DNA from: DATAQC01 sp051001215
GTDB taxonomy: Bacteria; Actinomycetota; Acidimicrobiia; Acidimicrobiales; AC-14
Assembly: GCA_051001215.1 (NCBI GenBank)
Contig: JBPCNP010000147.1
Span: 1-25,592 of the forward strand
Reading direction: 5' to 3'
DNA length: 25,592 bases
How positions within the stretch are numbered: position 1 is the stretch's first letter; the number at the start of each line of letters is the position of its first letter. Positions 1 to 7,256 of the stretch are shown here, piece by piece. The notes under the pieces are model-generated. The model had not been told where the DNA came from. It did no database searches and saw nothing but the letters and a program-made list of their open reading frames with translations. The translations under genes and the position numbers were made by a program.

Positions 1-220
1 GGCCTCAACTGCCCGTGCCCGCCACTTCACACCAGCCACCTAGGAGACGGCGACCACCGGGCCCGGCGTGGCCCCCGCGCCGAAGTCTGCGGCGCACATG
101 GACCCCGGGTCTCCCCCGAACAACGACCGGCCCCGGGCTCAAGCCGGCCACCCGGGAGGCCGATACCGGTGAGCGCGGCGGGCGACCACAGCGGTCTGCC
201 GGCCGATCGGAGGTGACGAA

Positions 221-1291
221 ATGGCCGAACAGGGCACCGGAGGTACTGCGGGAGGGGCCGCTCCAGGCGCCCGGCCGAGTGCCTCGTCGATGATCGCCGA
301 GCTGTGGAGCGAGCGCGAGCAGTCGCAGGCGCAAACCCTTCCGCCCGCCCCGATCGAGCGGCCCCGGCGACCCGGGCGACCCGGTCGCCAGCCCCGCGGC
401 CGTGGCGACGGCAGGACCGGGCTCGTCGTGGGCGTGGTGGCCCTCGCCCTCCTCCTCGGCGGTGGCCTCGGCGTGTACATGGCCACCCAGGGCTTCGGGA
501 TGCCGTCGAGGGCGAAGTACGCGGCCAAGGCCGATGCCATCTGCCGGCCGGCGAACGGCGCGGTCACGTCGATCAGCAAGCCCACCAGCTACCCCGACCT
601 GGCCACCGCTGCCGGGACGCTGGTCCCCGCCACCGACGCCCAGATGGGCGGCCTGAAGAAGCTCAAGCAGCCCGGGGGCGCGGACGGGAACAAGGTCGGC
701 GCCCTCTTGTCGGCCATGACCCAGACGAACGCGGCCGGGCGGAGCCTGCAGGACGCCGCGGGCCGGATGGATGATGGCGCCACCGCCGCCGCAACCCAGC
801 GGATGCGGACCTCCGCCATCGAGTCCTCCAACAAGGCCAAGGAGCTGGGCTTCGCCGCCTGTGCCGCCGGCATGCAGCCAGGCGTCGAAGCGGTGGTCGG
901 CGGCGCAGCGGGCGTGCTCAAGACGGCGTTCATCGCCAAGGCCGACAGCCTGTGCCGGGCCGCGGCCCGCGCCATGGCCGGGATTCCAGAACCCCGGTCC
1001 GGTGCCGACCTCGTCCGGTACTTTGCCAGGATGCTGCCGCTCGGCGAGAAGATGACCGCCGACTTCAAGGAGCTGCCTGTCCCTCCCGGCGACGAGGCCA
1101 AGGTGGCCGAGATCGTGGCCGCGTTGGACACGCTGCGCGCGAAGGAGAAGGAGGCGGCCGATGCCGCCCGTAGCGGCGATTCGTCCCGCTTCATCGCCAT
1201 CGAAAAGGAGTACTTGCCGCTGGTCACCGCAGTCGATGCCAAGCTCGATGCGTACGGGCTGGCTGTCTGCGGCTCGAACTTCGGCGACTAG
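221..1291 (+). CDS. Membrane-anchored extracytoplasmic protein with a duplicated two-cysteine domain
   Basis: I do not recognise a named family. The 356-residue product has a proline/arginine-rich cytoplasmic N-terminus (about 1-65), one hydrophobic helix (about 66-86) and a large C-terminal part expected outside the membrane. That outer part is an internal duplication. Copy 1 (about 97-216) starts with a K-Y-A-A-K-A-D-A-I-C pattern (Cys108) and ends at Cys214 in G-F-A-A-C. Copy 2 (about 233-352) starts with F-I-A-K-A-D-S-L-C (Cys245) and ends at Cys350 in G-L-A-V-C. Each copy could close one disulfide between its ends. The ATG is preceded by GGAGGTGA (209-216), a near-perfect Shine-Dalgarno. 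The subtilase gene follows after 21 bp, so the two are probably co-transcribed and both act at the cell surface. A sensor or binding role is possible but not shown. Confidence 0.85.
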   Translation: MAEQGTGGTAGGAAPGARPSASSMIAELWSEREQSQAQTLPPAPIERPRRPGRPGRQPRGRGDGRTGLVVGVVALALLLGGGLGVYMATQGFGMPSRAKYAAKADAICRPANGAVTSISKPTSYPDLATAAGTLVPATDAQMGGLKKLKQPGGADGNKVGALLSAMTQTNAAGRSLQDAAGRMDDGATAAATQRMRTSAIESSNKAKELGFAACAAGMQPGVEAVVGGAAGVLKTAFIAKADSLCRAAARAMAGIPEPRSGADLVRYFARMLPLGEKMTADFKELPVPPGDEAKVAEIVAALDTLRAKEKEAADAARSGDSSRFIAIEKEYLPLVTAVDAKLDAYGLAVCGSNFGD

Positions 1292-1312
1292 CTCGAGCAC
1301 AGGGGACGGTTT

Positions 1313-2458
1313 GTGGCCATGCGGGGACTCCGGGGCCGGATGAGGTCGGCACTCGTGGGCGCTTGCGCGCTGGTCGTCCTGTCGACGGCTGCGGCCGGGG
1401 CGAGCAACGACCGCTACTTCGCCGAGCAGTGGAACCTCACCCAGATCGGCGCCGCCGATGCGTGGTCGGTCTCCACGGGAGCCGGGGTCATCATCGGCAT
1501 CGTGGACTCGGGCATCGACGCGTCGCACCCCGACCTGGCCGGCAAGATCGAGGCCCAGGCCGACTGCGTGGGCGGCACCTGTCGAGAGGGAAGCGCACGC
1601 GACGGAGACGGTCACGGGACCGCGGTCGCCGGGATCGCTGCGGCCAAGACCAACAACGGTGGCGGCATCGCCGGTGTCGCTCCGGACGCCCGCCTCGTCG
1701 TGGCCAGGGTCCTCGGCGACGACGGCACCGGCGTTACCGAGGACATCAACCGGGCCATCCAGTGGGTCGTCGACAAGGGCGCCCGCATCGTGAACCTCAG
1801 CCTGGGCGAGCCCGACCTGGTCATCGTCTCCCGGCTCGGTACGCCGCTGCGTCCGGGCATCGAGTACGCGTGGACCCGTGGGGCCATCCCCGTACTGGCC
1901 GCTGGCAACTACGACGACCTGGACGGTCAGGGCAGTGCCAACTATGGCGACCTGCACGCCCTCGTGGTGGGTTCCACCGACACCAAGGGGCGGGTGCCCG
2001 GCTATTCCACATCGCTCGGCAACGCCAAGTGGGGCCTCGTCGCCCCGGGGGGGAACGGCGACGGCCCGGGCGCCGACGTCATCTCCCCGATCCCCGGCAA
2101 CCGCTACGAGTGGGTGGCCGGGACGTCGATGGCCGCCCCCCACGTGAGCGGGGCGCTGGCCCTCCTCCTGGCCCAGGGCCTCAGCCCGACGGCCGCGGTG
2201 GAACGCCTCCTCGCCACCCTCGACCATTCGGGCTCCTGCGGCCTGGGCTGCCGCGGCCGCCTGGACGCCAAGGCGGCCGTCACCGCCACCGCGGCCTCGC
2301 AGACTGCGGCTCCGACGGCTGGTCAGCCGGCGATCGTCACCGCCCCGGACGAGGAGCTCGACCCGCTGCTCCCCGGGGTCGCATTTCTCCTGGCCGCCAT
2401 CGCCGCCATTGCCACGCTGGGAGTGTGGTTGCGCGGCGAGAGCGGGCTTTCGGGATAG
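1313..2458 (+). CDS. Membrane-anchored subtilisin-like serine protease (peptidase S8, mycosin-like layout)
   Basis: This is a secreted serine endopeptidase held at the outer face of the membrane. The 381-residue product has a signal-like N-terminus (hydrophobic about 12-29), a catalytic domain (about 45-325), a Thr/Ala/Pro linker and a C-terminal transmembrane helix (about 353-373). The S8 triad is intact: Asp65 in I-V-D-S-G-I-D, His101 in G-H-G-T-A-V-A-G and Ser272 in G-T-S-M-A-A-P-H. Asn199 in A-A-G-N is the oxyanion residue. Two cysteine pairs (85/90 and 309/313) may form disulfides. Signal peptide plus C-terminal anchor resembles actinobacterial mycosins, but no type VII secretion genes are in view, so a housekeeping surface protease is as likely. 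The GTG start gives a sensible signal peptide; the ATG two codons later is an alternative. It lies 21 bp after the duplicated-domain membrane protein, a possible partner or substrate. Confidence 0.93.
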   Translation: MAMRGLRGRMRSALVGACALVVLSTAAAGASNDRYFAEQWNLTQIGAADAWSVSTGAGVIIGIVDSGIDASHPDLAGKIEAQADCVGGTCREGSARDGDGHGTAVAGIAAAKTNNGGGIAGVAPDARLVVARVLGDDGTGVTEDINRAIQWVVDKGARIVNLSLGEPDLVIVSRLGTPLRPGIEYAWTRGAIPVLAAGNYDDLDGQGSANYGDLHALVVGSTDTKGRVPGYSTSLGNAKWGLVAPGGNGDGPGADVISPIPGNRYEWVAGTSMAAPHVSGALALLLAQGLSPTAAVERLLATLDHSGSCGLGCRGRLDAKAAVTATAASQTAAPTAGQPAIVTAPDEELDPLLPGVAFLLAAIAAIATLGVWLRGESGLSG

Positions 2459-2471
2459 TAGGCGATTCTCA

Positions 2472-2503
2472 GAGCGTTCGACGACGCTCCATCTGGCCTT
2501 TTA
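2472..2503. terminator. Candidate bidirectional terminator between convergent genes
   Basis: The inverted repeat GAGCGTT (2472-2478) and GACGCTC (2483-2489) has a 4-nt loop and one G-T pair, and a TTTT run follows at 2499-2502. It fills the short gap between the subtilase stop (2458) and the stop of the minus-strand gene (2509). A short stem and a displaced T-run keep confidence modest. Confidence 0.4.
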
Positions 2504-2508
2504 CGCCG

Positions 2509-2817
2509 CTACGACTCGCCTTCACCCACGATTTCGGCGCTCGTCTTGATGGAGTTCTCGTTCCCACCGCCTGTGCCGGCGAACGACAGGAACATCGGCT
2601 TCTCGTTTCGCAGCAGGTCCAGCGTGTTCTGAAAGTCGTCGAGGTGGTAGTAGAGGTTCACCTGTCCGGCCGAGGAACTGTCCGGGGGAAGCGGGGAACC
2701 GTTCGGTCGAAAGATGAGCTGACCGATGAAATTCCCGCCGCTCTTCAGCCATATCCTGGGCGGAAAGGAGTTGGCCGAATACATCACCTCGTACTGCTCG
2801 ATTTGGGTCAGTGCCAC
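2509..2817 (-). CDS. Small conserved-looking hypothetical protein (102 aa)
   Basis: The 102-residue product has no signal peptide or membrane helix and looks like one small globular domain. It contains the segments M-Y-S-A-N-S-F-P-P-R-I-W, G-Q-L-I-F-R-P-N-G and N-L-Y-Y-H-L-D-D-F, then a Gly/Asn-rich stretch and an acidic tail. The start is a GTG preceded by GGAGGTGAAC, a strong Shine-Dalgarno five bases upstream, which supports real translation. Codon GC bias is lower than in the neighbours, which suggests horizontal acquisition. It lies downstream of tRNA-Ser on the same strand, but a strong hairpin between them suggests its own promoter. I can assign no function; it resembles stand-alone uncharacterised proteins scattered across bacterial phyla. 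Confidence 0.8.
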   Translation of the reverse strand: MALTQIEQYEVMYSANSFPPRIWLKSGGNFIGQLIFRPNGSPLPPDSSSAGQVNLYYHLDDFQNTLDLLRNEKPMFLSFAGTGGGNENSIKTSAEIVGEGES

Positions 2818-2925
2818 CGTTCACCTCCAGAATGAGTTGAAGCAATCGGACGCCAAACTAAGCGTGCACCGGCCGGATGTCAACGGGCCGTCGGCGACCA
2901 TTCGGGTTCGCAGGGAGCGCCTCGT

Positions 2926-2952
2926 GACCAGGGCTCGCGCCGAGCCCTGGTC
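2926..2952 (-). terminator. Perfect 12-bp hairpin after tRNA-Ser
   Basis: GACCAGGGCTCG (2926-2937) and CGAGCCCTGGTC (2941-2952) are exact reverse complements around a CGC loop. The hairpin begins 8 bp past the tRNA 3' end on the minus strand. No T-run follows, which is common for actinobacterial stem-loop terminators. It probably ends or processes the tRNA transcript and insulates the downstream gene. Confidence 0.7.
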
Positions 2953-2959
2953 AGGAAGT

Positions 2960-3048
2960 TGGCGGAGGGAGTGGGATTCGAACCCACGGTGGGCAGGACC
3001 CACAACGGTTTTCGAGACCGTCCGATTCGGCCGCTCTCGCATCCCTCC
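2960..3048 (-). tRNA. tRNA-Ser (anticodon CGA)
   Basis: Read on the minus strand, the gene folds as a class II tRNA. The acceptor stem is GGAGGGA (3048-3042) with TCCCTCC (2970-2964). The anticodon stem ACGGT/ACCGT encloses the loop CTCGAAA, giving anticodon CGA. A long variable arm (TGTGGGTCCTGCCCACC region) follows, and the T arm carries GGTTCGAATCC. The discriminator base is G, as expected for serine, and CCA is encoded (2962-2960). It decodes UCG, a preferred serine codon at this GC content. It sits 13 bp downstream of tadA on the same strand. Confidence 0.97.
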
Positions 3049-3061
3049 GAGGGGGAGGCTA

Positions 3062-3550
3062 TCAACCCCGCTTCGCGGCGAAGAACGCTGACAGCAGGGC
3101 GGACGCCTCGGTCGCTCGCACGCCGTGGGTGACCGGCAGCTCGTGGTTCAGTCGCGGATCGGCGCAGAGGTTGTAGAGGGAGCCGGTGGCACCGGCCCGG
3201 GGATCGGTGGCGCCGAAGACCAGGCGTCCGACCCGCGCCGCCACCAGGGCACCCGCGCACATCGGGCAGGGCTCGAGGGTGACGACCAGGGTGACGTCGT
3301 GGAGCCGCCAGCTGCCGGCGACGGCTGCGGCGGCGCGGAGCACCACCATCTCGGCGTGCGCCGTCGGGTCGCCCGCCTGCTCCCGCTGGTTGTGACCGCG
3401 TGCCACCACGGCGCCGCCCACGAGGGCCACCGCCCCCACCGGCACGTCGTCGTGGTCTGCGGCCATGGCCGCCTCCTCCAGGGCAATCCCCATGGCCGCG
3501 TCGTCGCTGAGCGCACCTGGCCGGCAGTGGGGGAGAGGGGGCTGGGTCAT
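3062..3550 (-). CDS. tadA: tRNA-specific adenosine-34 deaminase TadA
   Basis: The enzyme deaminates adenosine at the wobble position of tRNA-Arg(ACG) to inosine in the cytoplasm. The 162-residue product has the CMP/dCMP-deaminase zinc site: H-A-E (zinc ligand His65, catalytic Glu67) and P-C-P-M-C-A-G (zinc ligands Cys95 and Cys98). These are followed by the TadA-type V-F-G-A-T-D-P and the C-terminal helix A-L-L-S-A-F-F-A-A-K-R that normally contacts tRNA. Length is normal for the family. I chose the ATG at 3550, which gives a standard N-terminus; the frame stays open further upstream but without family-like sequence. The Shine-Dalgarno is weak (GGGGG). It lies 82 bp after the winged-helix gene on the same strand and just before tRNA-Ser. 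Confidence 0.94.
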   Translation of the reverse strand: MTQPPLPHCRPGALSDDAAMGIALEEAAMAADHDDVPVGAVALVGGAVVARGHNQREQAGDPTAHAEMVVLRAAAAVAGSWRLHDVTLVVTLEPCPMCAGALVAARVGRLVFGATDPRAGATGSLYNLCADPRLNHELPVTHGVRATEASALLSAFFAAKRG

Positions 3551-3632
3551 CGCCCCCGACGGTAGGCGCCATCGCCGCCCGCCTCTGGTCGAGCGCAGCT
3601 CAGCGCCCGGTTGAGGCGGATCCGGCAACTGG

Positions 3633-4835
3633 TCATCGGGCCAGCTTCGTCTGCAGCGGCGTGGGAAAGCGAGGCTTGACCCGGGTGTCGCCGAGCCAGT
3701 TCTCCAGCTCCGCGGCGGCCCGGGCGACGGCCGTGCGAACGTCGCGGCCCACGTCGTCCAGCAACTCGTGGACCACCTCGCCACCTGCGCGCTGGGCCCA
3801 ACCGCCGATCACCCGACCGTCGGCCCACACCGTCGGCCCGGCATTGCCGTTGCGGTCGAACAGGGTGGGGCCGTGCTCGCCCAGGTACCAGTGCCTCCGC
3901 TTCCAGCCCATCGTCGTGGGGTCGAGGGCCGGGAGCAGCGACACCCACGGTGCGTCGCAGACGACGGGTGCCTCGTCGTCGGGGAGCAGCCATCCTGGGC
4001 CCTCCTCCAGCTCGACCTCGACGGCATCCACCGCAGCCAGGGCCGCCCGGGTCTGGGTGACGGTCCAACCCGTCCACCAGGTGACGTCGCCCGCCGTGGC
4101 CGGGCCGAACCCAGCCAACCATCGCCGCAGCAACTGGGCGCGGGCCGACGCCGGGTCGATGGCTGGGATGCCGTCGGGCAGCCACTCGCCCATGAGTGAC
4201 CAGCGGTACTGGCTGCTGGTCCATGAGCCCTTCGGCCGGCCGCGCACGACGCGCTGAGCGGTGGAGAGGAGAAACAGCACGCGGGTCGTCATCCCCACCT
4301 TGGCCGCCCATTTCCGACCCTCGCCGAACAGCAGTTGCTCACCCAGCCCGGGCACAGTCTTCGACAGTTCCACCCCAGTTGCCTCGCCCACCCGCTCGAG
4401 CTCGGCCAGCGTGGCCCCCTCGACCGTCTCCAGCCAGGTGAGACCGTCGGCGGCGATGCCCTGGTCCTCGATCATCCCCACCAGTCGTCGGCGCTCCCTG
4501 GCCACGAGCGGCTCGGTACAGGCGTGCTGGACGACGGCCACGAAATCGATCGGCACCACGAACATGGTCCGGCGCATGCACAGGGTGCGAACCAGGGTGC
4601 GGTCCTCGTAGAGGGCGCGCTCGAGCGCGCCGACGGCGTCGGCCGGCTCGGTGAGGCGGGCGGCCGCCGACAGGAACACCGTCGCCGGGTCGGTGCCGTG
4701 CAGGCCGGCGAGGTCGCCCGCCAGCCTGACCACGTCGGACACCCGCGCCGCGGCCGCCAGATGGTGGCGGGCGGCCAGCCGCGCCCGCCGCTGGTCATCG
4801 GACATGCGCAGCACAGTGGCATCCTGCTCCCTCAT
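3633..4835 (-). CDS. Winged-helix DNA-binding protein, AlkZ/AlkX-like superfamily (HTH_42)
   Basis: The 400-residue product belongs to the winged-helix family that includes the DNA interstrand-crosslink glycosylases AlkZ and AlkX (YcaQ). Recognisable parts are the N-terminal L-A-G-L-H-G-T-D-P-A-T block, the central T-W-W-T-G-W region and the C-terminal signature L-L-P-A-L-D-P-T-T-M-G-W-K followed by N-A-G-P-T-V-W-A-D-G-R. Where AlkZ carries its catalytic Q-x-Q, this protein reads L-H-G-T-D, so crosslink glycosylase activity cannot be assumed. The ATG at 4835 (M-R-E-Q-D) is used; a second ATG at 4805 (M-S-D-D-Q) is equally family-like. It is transcribed towards tadA and diverges from the lipoprotein gene across a 60-bp gap that must hold both promoters. 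Confidence 0.88.
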   Translation of the reverse strand: MREQDATVLRMSDDQRRARLAARHHLAAAARVSDVVRLAGDLAGLHGTDPATVFLSAAARLTEPADAVGALERALYEDRTLVRTLCMRRTMFVVPIDFVAVVQHACTEPLVARERRRLVGMIEDQGIAADGLTWLETVEGATLAELERVGEATGVELSKTVPGLGEQLLFGEGRKWAAKVGMTTRVLFLLSTAQRVVRGRPKGSWTSSQYRWSLMGEWLPDGIPAIDPASARAQLLRRWLAGFGPATAGDVTWWTGWTVTQTRAALAAVDAVEVELEEGPGWLLPDDEAPVVCDAPWVSLLPALDPTTMGWKRRHWYLGEHGPTLFDRNGNAGPTVWADGRVIGGWAQRAGGEVVHELLDDVGRDVRTAVARAAAELENWLGDTRVKPRFPTPLQTKLAR

Positions 4836-4895
4836 CCGCCCGACCGCACGCGCCCGGCGAGGCCGGGGGGAGGGCGCCCGTGGTAGGAAGCACCA

Positions 4896-5585
4896 ATGCG
4901 GCGACGTTGGCTCCCGGCGGTGGTCGGTCTGGTGCTCTTGGTCGGGTGTGGCGGCGGGGGCTCGGGCGCCAGCAGGGCCCCGGCCACGACCACCACGACC
5001 CGTCCAACCGTCGAGGCCGACAAGACACGGGCCACCCGGGCACTGCTCACTGCAGTCGACCTCCCGGGCTACACCGAGAAGACGGCCGACAACTCCCCCG
5101 ACCCGTCCGACGCCGCCTTCAAAGCCTGCCTCGGCAACGACCCGGTGCTGACGCGCGACGAGACGTCCGACCCACGCCACGCCGTGGGCAAGGAGCTCGA
5201 CAAGGGCACCTCCTTCGTGGCGTCCGAGGCGGTGGTAGCCGAGAGCGAGGATCAGGCCCGCGCTGCGGTGGTCCGGCTCCGGGGCCCAGACGTGCCCGCA
5301 TGCTTCGCAAACGGCCTGGCGGGGGTCAAGGACCCCGACGTGAGCTTCGCCAACACCACGGCCAAGCCACTGGCCACGGCCACCGCCGGTGACGAGACGG
5401 CGGGCCTGCGGGTGGTGACCACCGCCACCAGCGGAACCGTGAGCTTGAAGTTCACGATCGACTTCGAGGTGGCCCGGCGGGATCGGGCCCTGGCCTTGCT
5501 GACCACCAGCGCCACCGGCGCCGGCTTCGGCGACGCCGAGCGGACGGCGTTGGCCCAGAAGATGGTCGAGCGACTGACCGCGTAG
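4896..5585 (+). CDS. Predicted lipoprotein, function unknown
   Basis: The 229-residue product begins with a type II signal peptide: M-R-R-R, a hydrophobic core and the lipobox L-V-G-C. Cys18 would be lipidated and anchored to the outer face of the membrane. A Gly/Ser/Thr-Pro linker (about 19-38) leads to a globular domain (about 42-229) with two cysteines, in K-A-C-L-G and P-A-C-F-A, that could pair. The domain opens with A-L-L-T-A-V-D-L-P-G-Y, a pattern common in actinobacterial lipoproteins whose fold resembles the sensor domain of PknH-type kinases; that link is tentative. The ATG has AGGAAG about six bases upstream. The next gene follows after 22 bp, so they probably form a two-gene unit. 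Confidence 0.87.
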   Translation: MRRRWLPAVVGLVLLVGCGGGGSGASRAPATTTTTRPTVEADKTRATRALLTAVDLPGYTEKTADNSPDPSDAAFKACLGNDPVLTRDETSDPRHAVGKELDKGTSFVASEAVVAESEDQARAAVVRLRGPDVPACFANGLAGVKDPDVSFANTTAKPLATATAGDETAGLRVVTTATSGTVSLKFTIDFEVARRDRALALLTTSATGAGFGDAERTALAQKMVERLTA

Positions 5586-5607
5586 GACTGCGGGAGGGGG
5601 AGAAGGC

Positions 5608-5988
5608 GTGGCCGAGGTCAGCTTCACCGCTGGGATCACATTCGTAGACGACCGGGTGACGACCGTCGACGTGACCTCGATCGACGGCGCCGGGATCGCC
5701 TACGTCTCCGATGAGGGCCCCGGGGTCGCTGCCTGGTCGGAGGTGAAGGCGGTGATGCTGGCCACCACCGATCACATGCTCGAAAGCGCCGGTTCGCTCT
5801 TCTCCATGGCCGAGGCCATCCAGGAGACGGGCGAAGGCCACGGCCAGGATGCAGCCGAGATGCGGCGCTTCGGGCTCCGCCTGCTCCAGCAGGCCGCCCC
5901 CCGGCTGTGCCCGTTGGCCGCCTCCTGTGGGCTGGGTCCCCAACCTCAGTCCCCAGCCGGTTCCCACCCTGATGAGGCGCCCCGGTAG
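5608..5988 (+). CDS. Small hypothetical protein downstream of the lipoprotein
   Basis: I do not recognise the family. The 126-residue product has no signal peptide. The first 55 residues look like beta strands (G-I-T-F-V-D-D-R-V-T-T-V-D-V-T and G-I-A-Y-V-S-D). Helices follow (about 58-108), and the tail is Pro/Gly-rich and probably disordered. A GTG start is preceded by the purine-rich GGGAGGGGGAGAAGG, a convincing ribosome-binding site. It is 22 bp after the lipoprotein gene and probably co-transcribed with it. The late cysteines (about residues 101 and 107) are not in an obvious metal-binding pattern. Confidence 0.68.
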   Translation: MAEVSFTAGITFVDDRVTTVDVTSIDGAGIAYVSDEGPGVAAWSEVKAVMLATTDHMLESAGSLFSMAEAIQETGEGHGQDAAEMRRFGLRLLQQAAPRLCPLAASCGLGPQPQSPAGSHPDEAPR

Positions 5989-6326
5989 TTCACAGCCGCT
6001 CGGTCGGTTCACCGGACATCCTCGTCACGAAGGTCATGCTCGGCGTGTTCGGCAACGTTCGGGCATTCGACACGCAGTTCAAGGCGGGCTTCGGGGCAGC
6101 AACGTTCAGCACCGGATCGCTTGCCAGCGTCGGCGAGTTCTACCGAAAGAACAGCGACGCTGTTGACCGGCACTGCGTCCCGACGTTGGACTTCGATACG
6201 GGCGAAGCCCGGTCCGGCATCGATCGGCGGATACTGCGAGCACACCCGATTAACGCCACGCACGAATCGGGCGTGGGACAGCTAAAGGTCTTGCCATGGG
6301 GGCTCGATCGATAGCATAATGTAAGC
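5989..6326 (+). other. 338-bp gap before the toxin-antitoxin pair; one doubtful ORF
   Basis: The only plus-strand candidate is 6036-6314 (92 codons, ATG, weak AAGG upstream). Its first half has coding-like third-position GC, but the second half does not and no family is recognisable. A minus-strand ORF (6009-6263) covers the same bases with no better case. The 3' part carries the promoter of the toxin-antitoxin pair. The stretch may be the worn remnant of a gene. Confidence 0.35.
6291..6320 (+). promoter_or_regulatory. Sigma70-type promoter of the FitA/VapC pair
   Basis: TTGCCA (6291-6296) and CATAAT (6315-6320) are separated by 18 bp. Transcription would begin about seven bases after the -10, at or next to the antitoxin ATG (6327), implying a leaderless mRNA. 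No Shine-Dalgarno is seen before that ATG, which fits. Confidence 0.6.
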
Positions 6327-6557
6327 ATGCCAAACGTTCTCGTACGTGACGTTCCAGACGGCGTCCACGCAGCCTTGCAGCGGCGCGCCGAGCAGCGGGG
6401 ACAGTCCCTGCAGCAGTACCTCGCCGGCGAGCTGAAGCGCCTCGCCGACAAGCCGAGCCTCGACGAGGTGCTCGACCGGATCGATCGCCGCCGCGGCGGT
6501 CGCGTCGGTCTCGACCAGGCGGTCGAGGACCTCACGGAGGAGCGGCAGCGCAGTTGA
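6327..6557 (+). CDS. FitA-like ribbon-helix-helix antitoxin
   Basis: The 76-residue product is the DNA-binding antitoxin of a VapBC/FitAB-type pair. The N-terminus M-P-N-V-L-V-R-D-V-P-D is the ribbon strand that inserts in the DNA major groove in dimers. The helix-helix part follows (H-A-A-L-Q-R-R-A-E-Q-R-G-Q-S-L-Q-Q-Y-L), typical of FitA. The C-terminal half (about 46-76) is the charged segment that wraps the toxin. It should neutralise the PIN toxin by direct binding and repress its own promoter. The toxin start overlaps this stop by 4 bp, so translation is coupled and antitoxin is made first. Confidence 0.9.
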   Translation: MPNVLVRDVPDGVHAALQRRAEQRGQSLQQYLAGELKRLADKPSLDEVLDRIDRRRGGRVGLDQAVEDLTEERQRS

Positions 6558-6949
6558 TCGTAGTTGACGCTTCGGTGCTGGCCAACGTGATCGCCGACGA
6601 CGGGACCGGCGGTCGACGTGCACGGCGCGAGGTTCGCAGCGCCGGCGAGATGTCGGCTCCCGACCTCGTCGACGTGGAAACCCTGGCCGTGCTCCGCAAG
6701 AGGTGGCGCGCCGGGACGATCTCGGAGCGCAGACTCGCCACCGCCCTCGACGATCTTGATGCCATCGAGCTGGATCGATACCCGACCCTCCCGTTGGTGC
6801 GACGCGGCTTCGACCTTCGGGCAAACGTGACTGCCTATGACGCCATGTACGTGGCACTCGCCGAGGCGCTGCGCTGCGAGTTGCTGACTGGCGACCGCCG
6901 GCTGGCCGCCGCGCCCGGGCCCCGGTGTGCCATCCGGCTGTTGCAGTGA
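6554..6949 (+). CDS. vapC: VapC-type PIN-domain ribonuclease toxin
   Basis: This is a metal-dependent endoribonuclease expected to cleave tRNA or rRNA when freed from its antitoxin. The 131-residue PIN domain has all four acidic residues: Asp5 (I-V-V-D-A-S), Glu42 (D-V-E-T-L-A-V-L), Asp96 (T-A-Y-D-A-M-Y-V-A-L-A) and Asp114 (L-T-G-D-R-R-L). Length and motif spacing are normal, so the toxin looks active. The start is a TTG in the TTGA overlap with the antitoxin stop, a weak start that would keep toxin synthesis below antitoxin synthesis. The symbol names the toxin family, not a proven orthologue. Confidence 0.92.
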   Translation: MIVVDASVLANVIADDGTGGRRARREVRSAGEMSAPDLVDVETLAVLRKRWRAGTISERRLATALDDLDAIELDRYPTLPLVRRGFDLRANVTAYDAMYVALAEALRCELLTGDRRLAAAPGPRCAIRLLQ

Positions 6950-7034
6950 CCGGCGGAGGACCGACCGCCCTCGATCCCGGACATCACGGTATTGGCGACC
7001 ACCCGGCCGCAATCGAGTTTGGGTAGCGTTGCCG

Positions 7035-7256
7035 ATGGGCTTGGGCGACGAGAAGTACCTCCTGCTGACGACGTTCAGGCGCAACGGTGACCCCGTGCCC
7101 ACCCCGGTCTGGGTGGTGGCGCTCGACGATGGCGACATCGGCTTCTGGACCGGCTCCGGGTCGGGAAAGGTCAAGCGGTTGGCCCACACGGCTCGTGTCA
7201 CCGTGCAACCCTGCAACGCCCGAGGCCAGGTGAGGGAAGGTACCCCGGGCGGCTGA
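7035..7256 (+). pseudogene. 3'-truncated PPOX-class (F420-type) oxidoreductase
   Basis: The frame encodes the N-terminal half of a small flavin/F420-binding PPOX protein: L-G-D-E-K-Y-L-L-L-T-T-F-R, then P-V-P-T-P-V-W, W-T-G-S-G-S-G-K-V-K-R and V-T-V-Q-P-C-N-A-R-G. Intact members run about 125-145 residues. Here the frame stops after 73, directly after the N-A-R-G-Q-V-R block, so the C-terminal half of the barrel is absent. The last 59 bp overlap the 3' end of the convergent DUF1990 gene. I see no continuation in another frame, so a deletion is more likely than a frameshift. The ATG at 7035 is a guess; a TTG at 7029 is also possible. Confidence 0.75.

Noticed and set aside
15..293. Short plus-strand ORF at the window start
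   Set aside because: It is Pro/Arg-rich, lacks a ribosome-binding site, and overlaps the well-supported gene starting at 221 in another frame.
5..2227. 740-codon minus-strand ORF opposite the membrane protein and subtilase genes
   Set aside because: It is antisense to two genes with clear motifs, has low-complexity Gly/Arg/Asp/His composition and no domain signature. High GC leaves such frames open.
1313..2458. Type VII secretion mycosin (MycP) proper
   Set aside because: The signal peptide and C-terminal anchor fit, but no ESX genes are nearby and the sequence fits any anchored S8 protease.
6009..6263. Minus-strand 84-codon ORF before the toxin-antitoxin pair
   Set aside because: No recognisable domain, no clear ribosome-binding site, and an equally open plus-strand frame covers the same bases.
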